Part shown: one piece after another, positions 18,841-27,476 of the stretch
Numbering within the stretch: the first letter of the stretch is position 1
How the letters are laid out: each line of letters opens with the position of its first letter
Source of the DNA: JAJFUV01 sp964384215
GTDB lineage: Bacteria > Acidobacteriota > Terriglobia > Bryobacterales > Bryobacteraceae
Assembly: GCA_964384215.1 (NCBI GenBank)
Contig: CAYLLB010000001.1
Span: 1 to 64,000 of the forward strand
Length of the DNA stretch: 64,000 nt
Direction: 5' to 3'
Made by a program: the position numbers and the translations under genes
Notes under the pieces: model-generated
Database searches by the model: none
What the model saw: the letters and a program-made list of their open reading frames with translations, nothing else
What the model was told of the DNA's origin: nothing

Positions 18841-18937
18841 GTTTCGCGCCACGGACGCAAAGGTTTCGCGATGGACGCAATGAAAGACGTGGCTTCCGTG
18901 GCGTGACCTTAGCGCCCATTGCGCGAAAGCTTTTTCT
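18841..18937. repeat. Short direct/inverted repeat in the convergent GH29-crotonase gap
   Basis: Two imperfect direct copies of GTTTCGCG-spacer-GGACGCAA start at 18841 and 18863. A third, partly inverted copy (CATTGCGCGAAAGC) lies near 18918-18931. TTTCGCG and CGCGAAA arms could pair over a large loop, followed by a TTTTT run, so the segment may also terminate transcription from the left. No gene is seen here. Confidence 0.4.
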
Positions 18938-19714
18938 CTAGCGCCCTTTCCAGGCTGGCGTGCGCTTCTCCAGGAAAGCTCTGATGCCCTCTTGTGCGTC
19001 CGCGGCCATGGCGTTTGTGGTCATCACTTCCTTGGCGTATGCGTCCGCCCGGTCTTGTTCCATGTCCGCCTGGGCATAGAACGCCTGCTTGCCGGCTCCC
19101 ACGGCGAAACTGATGTCTTTGGCGATGGCTTGGGCGAGAGCCCGCGTCTCAGCTTCCAGCGATCCGGCAGGTACCACGCGGTTCACCAGGCCCCAATCGG
19201 CGGCCGTTTGCGCGTCCACCACGCGGCCGGTGAGCAGCATTTCCATGGCCCGCTTCCGGCCGATCGTGCGCGTGAGCGGCACCATCGGCGTGGTGCAGAA
19301 AAGTCCGATTTTCACGCCGGGCGTCGCGAAGCCGGCTTGCTCGCTCGCGATGGCCAGGTCGCACGACGCCACCAACTGGCAGCCCGCCGCGGTCGCCAGG
19401 CCCTGCACTTCGGCGATCACCGGCTGCGGGATGCGTTGGATGAGCGCCATGGTTTCCGAGCAGGCGTCGAAGATCTCCCGGTACTGCTCGACGGTGCGCC
19501 CCACCAACTCGCTCAGATCGTGCCCGCTCGAAAAGACCCTGCCGGTGCTGGCCAGGATCACCACTCGCGCGGATTCGTCGGCCCCGGTCTCACGAAGCGC
19601 CGCCGAGAGTTCCCGTAACAGGTTCAGCGACAACGCGTTGCGGCGGGTGGGCCGATTCAGCCGGAGCACCACGATGCCGCCTTCGCGCTCCACCAGCAGT
19701 TCTTGATAGCTCAT
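18938..19714 (-). CDS. ECHDC3-like crotonase-family protein
   Basis: A 258-residue crotonase-fold protein. It has the oxyanion-hole regions FSSGHDLSEL and GLATAAGCQLVASCDLAIASE, followed by FATPGVKIGLFCTTPMVPL. The two glutamates used by true enoyl-CoA hydratases (in GGCEL and PEILLG) are replaced by Gln (GCQL) and Gly (TPGVKIG). This pattern matches the ECHDC3-type branch, so hydratase activity is doubtful although acyl-CoA binding is likely. It stands alone on the minus strand, divergent from the ETF-alpha-like gene. Confidence 0.88.
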   Translation of the reverse strand: MSYQELLVEREGGIVVLRLNRPTRRNALSLNLLRELSAALRETGADESARVVILASTGRVFSSGHDLSELVGRTVEQYREIFDACSETMALIQRIPQPVIAEVQGLATAAGCQLVASCDLAIASEQAGFATPGVKIGLFCTTPMVPLTRTIGRKRAMEMLLTGRVVDAQTAADWGLVNRVVPAGSLEAETRALAQAIAKDISFAVGAGKQAFYAQADMEQDRADAYAKEVMTTNAMAADAQEGIRAFLEKRTPAWKGR

Positions 19715-19812
19715 CTGCGACTCGTTCCTTACCTGACCACTTTATCGAAGCGGGCCCCGAGTGTGGTATGTTGCGATTTTGGACCCCACCTGGGAGAGGT
19801 TTTAACTGGATC

Positions 19813-20832
19813 GTGGAAACCATTCTGCTTCTTGTTCATACCGATAGTGAAGGCCAGCTGCCGCGCGCGGCGCTGGAAGCCTTGACGGCGGCCCGAGAAA
19901 CGGCTGCCGCGCTGGGCGGCGCCTTCTCGGTCGGCGTTGTGGGCGTAGACGTGAGCGCGGCTGCGAACAGCATTGCGGGTTGCGGCGCAGGACGCTTTCT
20001 GGGCGTATCGGGAGAGGCGTTCGCGCAGGCGCGTTACGCGACCGATGCCGCAGCTGCCGAAGCGATTGCGCGCGCGGCCGGCGCCACTCTGATTCTGGCC
20101 CCGGGCACCTCGCGCTGGGCCAGGGTCGCCGCTGGCGTGGCTCAACGGTTGGGTGGGCGCGTGGATACGCATGTCACCGGCATCGCCGGCGGCGCGAAGG
20201 TCACGCGCTGGTATTACCGGCAGCGCATGGAAGCCACTCTGACCCGGGCCGAGCGGCCGTGGGTGGTGCTGGTGGATCCCGGATGTTTCGAACCGTGGGC
20301 AGGAGCCGCAGGGACGGCTTCTGTGGAGGCTGTGGCCGTCACGCTGTCGGAAGCCCACCAGCGAACATCGGTCACCGGATTCCAGGCACCGTCCAGCGAC
20401 GAACAGACCATTCGCCCCGACGCCAAGCTGCTTTTGGTGGCTGGGGCCGGCTGGACCAAAACCCAGCCCGACGGTAAAACACACGTGTCCGAGGCTGCGA
20501 AGCTGATTCTCGGGTTCCTGGGCCTGACCAAGGCTTCGCTCGGCAGCACCAAGTCCCTGGTGGACTTGAGCGGCGAGGGACAGGCCGTGTTGCCGTTTCT
20601 GACCCACCTCAATCAAGTGGGGCAAACCGGCGCCACGCCGCGCCACCCTAAAGGTTTAGCCACCTGCTGCCACGGCGAAGAGCCGCACGTGGTGGGATGG
20701 CGGTTCATCAATGAGCGCCGCGCCGTGAATCTGGACCCGAACTGTGGCTGGGCGCGCGGGAAAGCGGACGTCGTCTACGTAGCCGACGCGTTCGCCGTGA
20801 TGTCGAAAGTGAACGAATTGCTGACCAAGTAG
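19813..20832 (+). CDS. Electron-transfer-flavoprotein alpha-like protein, divergent C-terminus
   Basis: A 339-residue protein. The N-terminal domain resembles EtfA (ILLLVHTDSEGQLPRAALEALTAAR; TLILAPGTSRWARVAAGVAQRLGG; THVTGIAGGAKVTRWYYRQRMEATL). The C-terminal FAD domain keeps VGQTGA, but the usual YIAVGISGAIQH and INKDP motifs are replaced by a stretch with TCCHGEEPH and NLDPNCGW. FAD binding is therefore uncertain. No etfB partner is adjacent; 22 bp downstream begins a Tat DUF362 protein. GTG at 19813 is chosen (WIVETILLLVHT), with GGGAGAGG 13 bp upstream. The family assignment is moderately sure, the function is not. Confidence 0.7.
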   Translation: METILLLVHTDSEGQLPRAALEALTAARETAAALGGAFSVGVVGVDVSAAANSIAGCGAGRFLGVSGEAFAQARYATDAAAAEAIARAAGATLILAPGTSRWARVAAGVAQRLGGRVDTHVTGIAGGAKVTRWYYRQRMEATLTRAERPWVVLVDPGCFEPWAGAAGTASVEAVAVTLSEAHQRTSVTGFQAPSSDEQTIRPDAKLLLVAGAGWTKTQPDGKTHVSEAAKLILGFLGLTKASLGSTKSLVDLSGEGQAVLPFLTHLNQVGQTGATPRHPKGLATCCHGEEPHVVGWRFINERRAVNLDPNCGWARGKADVVYVADAFAVMSKVNELLTK

Positions 20833-20854
20833 TTACTTGACAAGGAGGTTAGCG

Positions 20855-22009
20855 ATGCCCAGAACAGGCAACTTCAGCCGGCGGGCACTGCTCGGCTCGG
20901 CGGCCGCAGCCGCGTTGCGGCCGGTGTTTGCTTCTGCGGCGCCCACCGCGCCGGTCGCCATCGCGCGTTACCGGGACTACGACGAGAAACTCGAACCCGC
21001 GCTGGCGCGCATGTTTGACCAAATCGGCGGCATCGGCAAGCTGGTAAGGGGCAAGACCGTCGCCGTGAAGCTGAACCTCACCGGCAACCCGCAGAGTTTC
21101 CCCGAGCGCGCCGACATGCCCTACCGGACGCAACCACTGACGGTTCTGGCCACGGCGCACCTGCTCGCCCGCGCGGGCGCCAGGCGCATACGCTTCATCG
21201 AGAGCTTCTTCCCGGCGCGGCAGGACCTGGCGCTATGGGCACGCTACGGGCTGGACGTAAACGCCATCAACAACTGCGGAACCAAGGTCGAGTGGGAGAA
21301 CACGCAGAACAGAGGGCAGGCGAAACAGTACGCCCGCATGAAGGTGCCCTGGGGCGGCTATGTGTTTCCTGCTTTCGACCTGAATCACTCCTTCGCCGAC
21401 TGCGATGTTTATGTCTCCATGTCGAAGTTGAAGAACCACTGGATCGGCGGCTTCACTATGTCGTTGAAGAACAACTTCGGCAACACGCCTTGTTCGCTTT
21501 ACGGCGGCGATTGCGGCGCCGATGGCAACGAGGACCCCAAGCGCGAGCGCGGAGACGTCTGCCACTCGGGCAAGGGCAAGCCTCCCCGCGGCGTGCCGCA
21601 GGAACTGGACCCGTCCTCGCCCCGCGAAGACGGCTATCGCGTTCCGCGCATCGTCGTGGACTTGGTGGGCGCCCGGCCTATCGACTTATCCATCATCGAC
21701 GGGATCGATACCATCCGGGGCGGGGAAGGCGTCTGGAATCCCGGCACGGAGCGCATCAAGCCGGGACTCCTGCTGGTAGGCCGCAACCCGGTTTCAACCG
21801 ACGCGGTGGGTGTCGCCGTCATGGGCTACGATCCCAAAGCCACTCGCGGCACCAAGCCGTTTTTGCGTGGCGACAACTCGTTGCTGCTGGCGGAGAAAGC
21901 CGGCATCGGGACGGCGGACCTGTCCCGCATCGAGGTGGTTGGGCTTTCGATTAAAGAGGCCCTGCACGACTTCGGCCCCGGTCCTACGGGCAAACGCATA
22001 CTAAGCTAG
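20855..22009 (+). CDS. Tat-exported DUF362 domain protein
   Basis: A 384-residue protein with a Tat leader (FSRRALLGSAAAAALRPVFA) and a DUF362 domain: GKTVAVKLNLTG, SMSKLKNHWIGGFTMSLKNNFG, DLSIIDGIDTIRGGEG and the ending NPVSTDAVGVAVMGYDP. No ferredoxin CxxCxxC motif is present, although several single cysteines are. The family is uncharacterised; cytosolic members are often fused to iron-sulfur domains. AAGGAGG lies 8 bp before the ATG. It follows the ETF-alpha-like gene and converges with GH28 by a 4-bp overlap. A second DUF362 protein is at 39204. Confidence 0.87.
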   Translation: MPRTGNFSRRALLGSAAAAALRPVFASAAPTAPVAIARYRDYDEKLEPALARMFDQIGGIGKLVRGKTVAVKLNLTGNPQSFPERADMPYRTQPLTVLATAHLLARAGARRIRFIESFFPARQDLALWARYGLDVNAINNCGTKVEWENTQNRGQAKQYARMKVPWGGYVFPAFDLNHSFADCDVYVSMSKLKNHWIGGFTMSLKNNFGNTPCSLYGGDCGADGNEDPKRERGDVCHSGKGKPPRGVPQELDPSSPREDGYRVPRIVVDLVGARPIDLSIIDGIDTIRGGEGVWNPGTERIKPGLLLVGRNPVSTDAVGVAVMGYDPKATRGTKPFLRGDNSLLLAEKAGIGTADLSRIEVVGLSIKEALHDFGPGPTGKRILS

Positions 22010-23487
22010 ATTTCAACGCCGGTACAGTTCTTCTCGACCCGGAACGGCGGGGCGGTAGACAGACCCTCGGATCGCACGTTCCTGAAGGTCGAATCGTGCA
22101 CGTCGTCGAGAACAAACGCGGGGCGGGCGTCCTCCTGCCGGAGGGAAATCCGGACGTCGCTCATGCGAATGCCTCTCGCGTGGCGGATGTAGAAGGCGTG
22201 GGCCGGCAGCACACCGAACATCCGGTTCTCGGGGTAGCCGCGCGAGTTTTCTTCAATCGCACGACCGGCGTCCTCCGCGGTGCCGGGCGGGAACCCTCCG
22301 AGGATCTCTATATCCACGTCGTGAATATGCACGCGCTCGACATAGTGGCCGGGAATGCCAGTGATGCTCGACGCGTAAGGCGTGTAGTTGTGGATGGCGC
22401 GCTCTTCGTTGTTGTACTTCGCCGCGTCGTTCACCTTCGCACGGATCCCGCTGATAGAGACGTCCTGCAGCGTTCCCACGCCGGGCACTACCTCGCCCTG
22501 CTCGCTGTAAACCGGCCGGCTGCGATCGCCGAGCTTGATGAAAATGGGAGTCTCGACGACGTCCATCGTTATGTTCCGGACGATCACGTTCCGCATGACT
22601 CCGCCATCCGTCAGTTCGAGCGCGATGCCCGAGATGCCGGTCTGCCAGACGAGGTTGTTTTCGATGAGAATGTTCTGGAACCCCCCGGAGGAGTCCGTGC
22701 CGGCCTTGATCCCATTGCAGAGACTGCGCACTTTGTTATTGCGGATGACTACGTTTTTGCAGCCTTCGGATGTGTAGCCTTTGAGGCAGATACCGTCGTC
22801 TAAGGCGTTGATGTTGCAGTCTTCGACGACGGCGTTCTCACAATCGACGATGTTGCACCCGTCGTTATTGCGGAAGGTGCTGTCCTTTACCGTGATCCCG
22901 CGGACATGGACGTTCCGGCATCTCGTATAGGTCTCGGTCCAGAAACCCGACGCCGTAAAGGTGACGTCGCTGACCGCGACGTTCGTGCACTCGTCGAACC
23001 AGATTATGCAGGGCCGGTGCTTTCCCATCCTTCCATCCGCGAGGAAGTCGTTCTCGCTCTTGCTGTTGCCGTTTAGCGTGCCTTTCCCGCTCACGGATAC
23101 GTGATGCGCACCTTGGGCGAACACCAAACTTGTCAAGAGGTACTGCTCGTAGCGCGCCCTCAATCGAGGCCGGTGCGGCGGATAGTCGCGCATCCAAGGG
23201 CTGCCGAGTAGCACCGCGCCCTCGCTGAGATGCAGGTCGACGCGATCTTTCAGTTCGACACCGCCAGTGAGAAAAGTCCCAGGCGGCACCAGAACCTGGC
23301 CGCCGCCCGATTCAGCGCACGCATTGACAGCCCGCTGAATGGCCTCAGTGCAAAGAGCGGCGCCACCCACCTTTGCGCCGTAGTGAACGATATTGAAGCA
23401 CCTCTCCGCGCCGTACGCCGCAGCGCCGGCCATGGATGTTGCCGCACACGTCGCGCACAGGAAATCCCTACGATTGAGATGAACCAT
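22006..23487 (-). CDS. GH28-family polygalacturonase-like protein, Tat-exported
   Basis: A 493-residue right-handed beta-helix protein with a Tat leader (NRRDFLCATCAATSMAG). The GH28 body starts at FNIVHYGAKVGG and runs through VLVPPGTFLTGGV and VSVSGKGTLNGN to the active-site region FRNNDGCNI...NALDDGICLKG. The paired Asp (LDDG) and a further Asp (NNDG) are present, but the GHG histidine motif of classical polygalacturonases is absent (SLCNGIKAGTDSSG). It probably acts on a pectin-like or rhamnogalacturonan substrate. The ATG follows GAGGAG by 9 bp, inside a potential hairpin at 23489-23551. Confidence 0.88.
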   Translation of the reverse strand: MVHLNRRDFLCATCAATSMAGAAAYGAERCFNIVHYGAKVGGAALCTEAIQRAVNACAESGGGQVLVPPGTFLTGGVELKDRVDLHLSEGAVLLGSPWMRDYPPHRPRLRARYEQYLLTSLVFAQGAHHVSVSGKGTLNGNSKSENDFLADGRMGKHRPCIIWFDECTNVAVSDVTFTASGFWTETYTRCRNVHVRGITVKDSTFRNNDGCNIVDCENAVVEDCNINALDDGICLKGYTSEGCKNVVIRNNKVRSLCNGIKAGTDSSGGFQNILIENNLVWQTGISGIALELTDGGVMRNVIVRNITMDVVETPIFIKLGDRSRPVYSEQGEVVPGVGTLQDVSISGIRAKVNDAAKYNNEERAIHNYTPYASSITGIPGHYVERVHIHDVDIEILGGFPPGTAEDAGRAIEENSRGYPENRMFGVLPAHAFYIRHARGIRMSDVRISLRQEDARPAFVLDDVHDSTFRNVRSEGLSTAPPFRVEKNCTGVEI

Positions 23488-23488
23488 T

Positions 23489-23551
23489 CAAAAGAGCTCC
23501 TCGCCTCCGGGGCGGACCACTGCCACCGAATTTACCACAGGGGCTCTTTTG
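23489..23551 (-). promoter_or_regulatory. Potential RBS-masking hairpin in the GH28 leader
   Basis: On the minus strand the arm CAAAAGAGCCCCT (23551-23539) can pair with AGGAGCTCTTTTG (23501-23489) with one mismatch over 13 positions and a 37-nt loop. The second arm contains the AGGAG ribosome binding site and ends 1 nt before the GH28 ATG. The structure could hide the start site or act as an attenuator in readthrough from the SBBP gene. There is no U-tract after it. Confidence 0.45.
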
Positions 23552-23571
23552 CTATGCCGGAGCCTTCGCGC

Positions 23572-25683
23572 TTACGGCTTGATCTTCAACAGGAAACCGC
23601 TGGGGATTCCGCCCTGGTCGGGTTTACCGGACCAGTCCGTGGTGGGCAGGTCGAACGAATAGCTGCTGCCGGCGGCGTAAATGTTGCCGTCCGCATCGGT
23701 AGTCAGAGCCGTGATGGCCTCGACGTACTCACCGCCGAAAGTGGTCGTTGAGACGAACCCTTCCGCTCCTGACTTGGATGGATCGATCACGCTGACGAAA
23801 GCGTCCGCCATGCGAACCGCAGGGGCGTTACCCCGCGCCGGCATATCGTTCGACATCGTGTAGCCAGCCACCGCGACACGTCCGTCGGAAAGCAGTTTGA
23901 TTACGTTCGGCACATCGGTGTCCGTGCCGCCCAGATACGTCGCATACTTCACCGGATTGCCGCCGGCGCTGGGAGTGAAACGAACCACGAATCCGTCCAC
24001 GTCGCCGGCGTTACGCGGCTGCGCGGCATCCGCGGTCACAGGGAAATCGACCGACAGCGTGTAACCGGTGATCCACACGTCGCCGCTCGGATCCAGAGCG
24101 ATGCCATTGGCCATATCGAGGTCCGTGCCGCCGATGCAAGTTCCGTACACCAGGGCCTCCAGGCCCGGTTGGTTGAGGTCGACCTTCACGATGAAGGCGT
24201 CGCCATATCCTTGCTCGACGGTCTGCCAGCCGTCCCCGGTCGTCGGAAAGTCCGAGGAGAAAGTGTAGCCGGTGAAATAGATCAGGTTGCCCTCATCGTT
24301 GACAGCCACGCCGGTGGCGATGTCGGTACTGTCGCCGCCAAAAAACGAGGAGTACAGAAGCGTCTGCGAGGAGTCCGGCTTGGGATCCACTTTGAGCAGG
24401 TAGATGTCCCAACCGCCGCGGTTCGCGCTCTGCATGCCGTACTCGACCGCAGTCAGCGTTCCCGAGGCTGTGGTCCCGACCACTACGGCGTAGCCATTCT
24501 TGTCCAGGGCCATGCTGCGGACGGTTTCAGCTTTGTTGCCTCCCCAGTAACTGCTGTAGATCAGCGAGTCCGTGCCCGTCACCGAAGGATCGATCACGAG
24601 GAGGAAGGCATCGGTTTCACCGCCGGCGCCATCCTGCAAGGCGGTCCCGGCTTCGGGGAAGTCGGAACTCGATGTTTCGCCGGCGACGTACACCCACCCG
24701 TCGGAGTTGATGCCCAGGGCAGTCCCTACCTCGTAGTCCGATCCACCAAAGTAGGACCAATAGAGCAGGTTGAGTTGGCCGTTCGCGTCAATAGAGAACT
24801 TCGCGACGAACGCATCGCGATAGGCCGACGAGTAATTCTTGTAAGGCTCCGGCAGATCCGTTACATCGACCTCGCCGAAGGCGGAACCCGTGATCCAGAC
24901 GTTGCCGTCCTTGTCCAACTTGACGTCGCGAACGACCTGGTTGGACTGCCCCTTGGTATAACCGGCATAGATGATCGGGTCGATGACCAGCGTCCGGGCC
25001 TTGTCATAGGAACCCAGCGCGATGGTAACCTCTCCGCCGGGAGCCATCCGGTAACTCGCTTCCACATTCACGCGGTTGGAACCAATCTGCTGATAGGCCA
25101 CCGGCTGAAGCTGCCGGACTTCGGCCCCGCCCACATCGAAGCGCAGAGAGCCGTCCGCATCCAGCCGCACGGCTCGGGCGCCGCCGAAGCGAAGGCGAAT
25201 CCGGCCGGGGTCCGCTCCCGGAGCCACCACCATGTCGTATTCGAAGCGGGAGCCGTTGAGGTAATAGGCGACATCGATTCCGGGGTAGGGGCGGCTCCAC
25301 CGCACGCGCGCATAGTGCGGGACGTCCGTCTTCCACTCGTCAGGACGATTGCCGAGCAGGTAATTGGTCCGCGCCGCCTGCAACTGCTCTCCCATGAGGG
25401 GCGCCTTCGAGTTGGCTCCCGCCAGCGTCAGTTCGAGGGATCCCTCCGGGTAGCTGAGACGGGCGCCCGTCGAGTGGATCGAGAGGCGGCCATGCCGGGA
25501 GCGGGCCTCGAAGCGGATTTTCGGGTTCAGTTGGCCTCTGTTCGGCTCGAACCATGACGGCATCTCGCGCAGCGCTTTTTCGCCCAGCGCCACATTGGCG
25601 CGAACGGGAAACGCCGCGGCTCCGAAAGCAGCCGCACAGCCGATGGAGAGTATGAGGACGCCTAAAGCATTGAACCGACGCAT
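23572..25683 (-). CDS. Secreted SBBP-repeat beta-propeller protein
   Basis: A 703-residue exported protein: a signal peptide (residues 1-29), an N-terminal beta domain opening with WFEPNRGQLNPKIRFEARS and containing the VDPIIYAGY transition, then about eight repeats of the SBBP type such as TYLGGTDTDVPN, SYFGGSDYEVGTALG, SYWGGNKAE, SFFGGDSTDIATGVAVN and TCIGGTDLDMANGIALD, each followed by GNVWITGxT and DFPxT elements. These repeats form a seven- or eight-bladed propeller, probably extracellular and adhesive or ligand-binding. The ATG (MRRFNALG) is preferred; a GTG 9 bp upstream is the alternative. No strong ribosome binding site is visible. Confidence 0.88.
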   Translation of the reverse strand: MRRFNALGVLILSIGCAAAFGAAAFPVRANVALGEKALREMPSWFEPNRGQLNPKIRFEARSRHGRLSIHSTGARLSYPEGSLELTLAGANSKAPLMGEQLQAARTNYLLGNRPDEWKTDVPHYARVRWSRPYPGIDVAYYLNGSRFEYDMVVAPGADPGRIRLRFGGARAVRLDADGSLRFDVGGAEVRQLQPVAYQQIGSNRVNVEASYRMAPGGEVTIALGSYDKARTLVIDPIIYAGYTKGQSNQVVRDVKLDKDGNVWITGSAFGEVDVTDLPEPYKNYSSAYRDAFVAKFSIDANGQLNLLYWSYFGGSDYEVGTALGINSDGWVYVAGETSSSDFPEAGTALQDGAGGETDAFLLVIDPSVTGTDSLIYSSYWGGNKAETVRSMALDKNGYAVVVGTTASGTLTAVEYGMQSANRGGWDIYLLKVDPKPDSSQTLLYSSFFGGDSTDIATGVAVNDEGNLIYFTGYTFSSDFPTTGDGWQTVEQGYGDAFIVKVDLNQPGLEALVYGTCIGGTDLDMANGIALDPSGDVWITGYTLSVDFPVTADAAQPRNAGDVDGFVVRFTPSAGGNPVKYATYLGGTDTDVPNVIKLLSDGRVAVAGYTMSNDMPARGNAPAVRMADAFVSVIDPSKSGAEGFVSTTTFGGEYVEAITALTTDADGNIYAAGSSYSFDLPTTDWSGKPDQGGIPSGFLLKIKP

Positions 25684-26027
25684 ATAATCCACTTTCGTAT
25701 TCTATCGCCATCCGGATACCCCGCGGGGGGTGCCTCCTGAAGACAATTCCGGATCACCTATGCTTGACGCGGCGTGTGGGCGACATGGTTTCAACAACCG
25801 GTGGGAGTTGGAAGGGAAAATCCCCCGGAGCGGTGCGCCGCATGCGCCTCAGGTTTGCCCGAAGCACGGGACCGTGTCGCTGCGGTATCCCCCGTTTCAA
25901 AATATGCAGCCGCACCACCCGGGGCTGTTGCTACAATTAGTAGCAAGCTTGGCATCGTGGACGGAAATCGAATCTTTCTATCTGCGCCATTCACGATTCT
26001 TTGCGCCGGGTAGCCCAGCCTAACAGT
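25684..26027. other. 344-bp divergent intergenic region
   Basis: Separates the SBBP gene (minus) and the LysR gene (plus). It holds short GC-rich inverted stretches (around 25721-25728) and the palindrome at 25928-25946, described separately. I see no coding gene with a ribosome binding site, no tRNA and no clear sigma-70 pair. Confidence 0.6.
25928..25946. promoter_or_regulatory. Perfect 7-bp inverted repeat upstream of the LysR gene
   Basis: TTGCTAC and GTAGCAA are separated by AATTA, about 80 bp before the lysR-type ATG. The spacing and the A/T centre suit a LysR-family or other dimeric regulator site, so autoregulation is possible. No other copy was noticed in the window. Confidence 0.4.
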
Positions 26028-26957
26028 ATGGATCTGGACCAGTTACACACATTCTTGGAGATCGTCAGGCTGAAAAGCTTCTCCAAGGCGGCTGAGACCT
26101 GCTTCCGCACGCAGCCTGCCATCAGCGCGCAAGTACGCCAACTCGAACTGGAACTGAACACGGCGCTGTTCGACCGCCTGGGGACAAGGATCGCCCTGAC
26201 CGCGGCTGGAAAGGTCTTCGCCGGTTACGCCGAACAAATCCTGGAACTGCGCCGGCGAGCCGAGGACGCCATACACGAACTGGAACTCGCGCCCCGGGGG
26301 GAGTTGACCATTGCGGCGAACGAGGCCACCTGCATCTACGTTCTGCCGCAAGTCTTCCTGCATTACAACCGCGAGTTTCCCAATGTGCAGCTGCAGGTGG
26401 ACCGTTCCTACGGTTCCAAAGTCGTCACGGCGGTGCTCGAGAACCAGGCTGATTTCGGCATTACGCAACTCCCCATTGCGGAACGGCGCATCCAGGCCGT
26501 AAAGATACACTCGGACGAGATCAAGCTCATCACCCCCGCCAACCATCCACTTGCCGGGCGGCCGAGCGTGACCTGCCACGAGTTGACGGAGTACGCACTG
26601 TTGCTGCCGAAATATGGCACAACCCGGAAGCGCTTGAACGAATGGCTGGAATTGGTCGAAGACAAGATCCAGGTCTCCATGGAACTCGATTCGACCGAGA
26701 TGATCAAGCGTTTCGTGATGGCGGGCCTGGGCTTGTCTTTCCTTTCCGCTAGTAACTGCCAGGACGATGTTGCCGCGGGCCGCCTGGCGGCGATCTCTCT
26801 GGCTCCGGAAGCCATGGTGCGGCACCTGGCACTCATCTACCGGAAGGACAAACCGCTGTCGAAAGCGGCGCTGGGCTTCATCGCGTCGGTGCTCGAATAC
26901 GCCGGCGCCGGCCGCCCGGCCACCCCGGCTGGCTCCCGGAGGGCTGCCAAGTCGTGA
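26028..26957 (+). CDS. LysR-family transcriptional regulator
   Basis: A 309-residue regulator. Residues 1-60 form the winged helix-turn-helix (MDLDQLHTFLEIVRLKSF, KAAETCFRTQPAISAQVRQLE), followed by the linker helix and a periplasmic-binding-like effector domain from about residue 90 (GELTIAANEATCIYVLP). This opening resembles CysB/CbbR-type members; the effector is unknown. The ATG begins the canonical HTH; nine upstream codons in frame are excluded. Its TGA overlaps the GTG of the next gene. Confidence 0.93.
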   Translation: MDLDQLHTFLEIVRLKSFSKAAETCFRTQPAISAQVRQLELELNTALFDRLGTRIALTAAGKVFAGYAEQILELRRRAEDAIHELELAPRGELTIAANEATCIYVLPQVFLHYNREFPNVQLQVDRSYGSKVVTAVLENQADFGITQLPIAERRIQAVKIHSDEIKLITPANHPLAGRPSVTCHELTEYALLLPKYGTTRKRLNEWLELVEDKIQVSMELDSTEMIKRFVMAGLGLSFLSASNCQDDVAAGRLAAISLAPEAMVRHLALIYRKDKPLSKAALGFIASVLEYAGAGRPATPAGSRRAAKS

Positions 26958-27319
26958 ACGCGCCGGATCAACAGTTCGTGAAGAGCTCGGCCGTCCTTAT
27001 CTCATCGGGAAAGAATGTCAGGCTTTACCGGAGCGTGGATGACGTGCCGGGCCGTTTGCGCAAGCGCCTGATCGAGTCCACCAACGGCATCAATTCGGGG
27101 ACGATCCTGATTGCCAATCGCGCGGGAAGGGACCGCATTCTTAGCGCCCTCCGGTCACTGCCGGAAGGCGGCCGCAGGCGATTGTTCGCCGCGCTGCGAG
27201 ACCAACCGGAACCGTCAGGCCCTTCCATGTGGCCCTGGCGGCGCGTGGTTGGGCTGGTATTGAGTCTGAGCACGGCCGCCGCGCTCTGCTATCTGCTCGC
27301 GATTTGGCGGCGGGGCTAG
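26954..27319 (+). CDS. Small hypothetical protein with C-terminal TM helix
   Basis: A 121-residue protein of unknown family. Residues 1-88 are soluble and Arg-rich with a NGINSGTILIANRAGRD segment; residues 95-116 form one TM helix (VVGLVLSLSTAAALCYLLAI), suggesting a tail-anchored protein facing the cytosol. It starts at a GTG overlapping the LysR stop by 4 bp (GTGA), so it is probably coupled to that regulator. The composition matches neighbouring genes. Confidence 0.6.
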   Translation: MNAPDQQFVKSSAVLISSGKNVRLYRSVDDVPGRLRKRLIESTNGINSGTILIANRAGRDRILSALRSLPEGGRRRLFAALRDQPEPSGPSMWPWRRVVGLVLSLSTAAALCYLLAIWRRG

Positions 27320-27476
27320 TAGGCGTCACCCCGGCCCTGGATGCTATACCCCCTTTTTCTCACCGGGACTACCCCCATGTGGGTGCATTAACCTCAGTTC
27401 CGCCAGTACCGATCTATGGCTTGTCCACCAGACAATGCTTACTTCCGCCAAGAGATGTTACGTCGGAGACCGGGAG

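Noticed and set aside
24169..25557. 462-residue open frame opposite the SBBP protein
   Set aside because: Repeats of the SBBP gene read in the wrong frame produce an apparent repetitive protein; no translation signal.
25730..26023. Short open frames in the LysR upstream gap
   Set aside because: No ribosome binding site, no hydrophobic or conserved pattern, several mutually overlapping frames.
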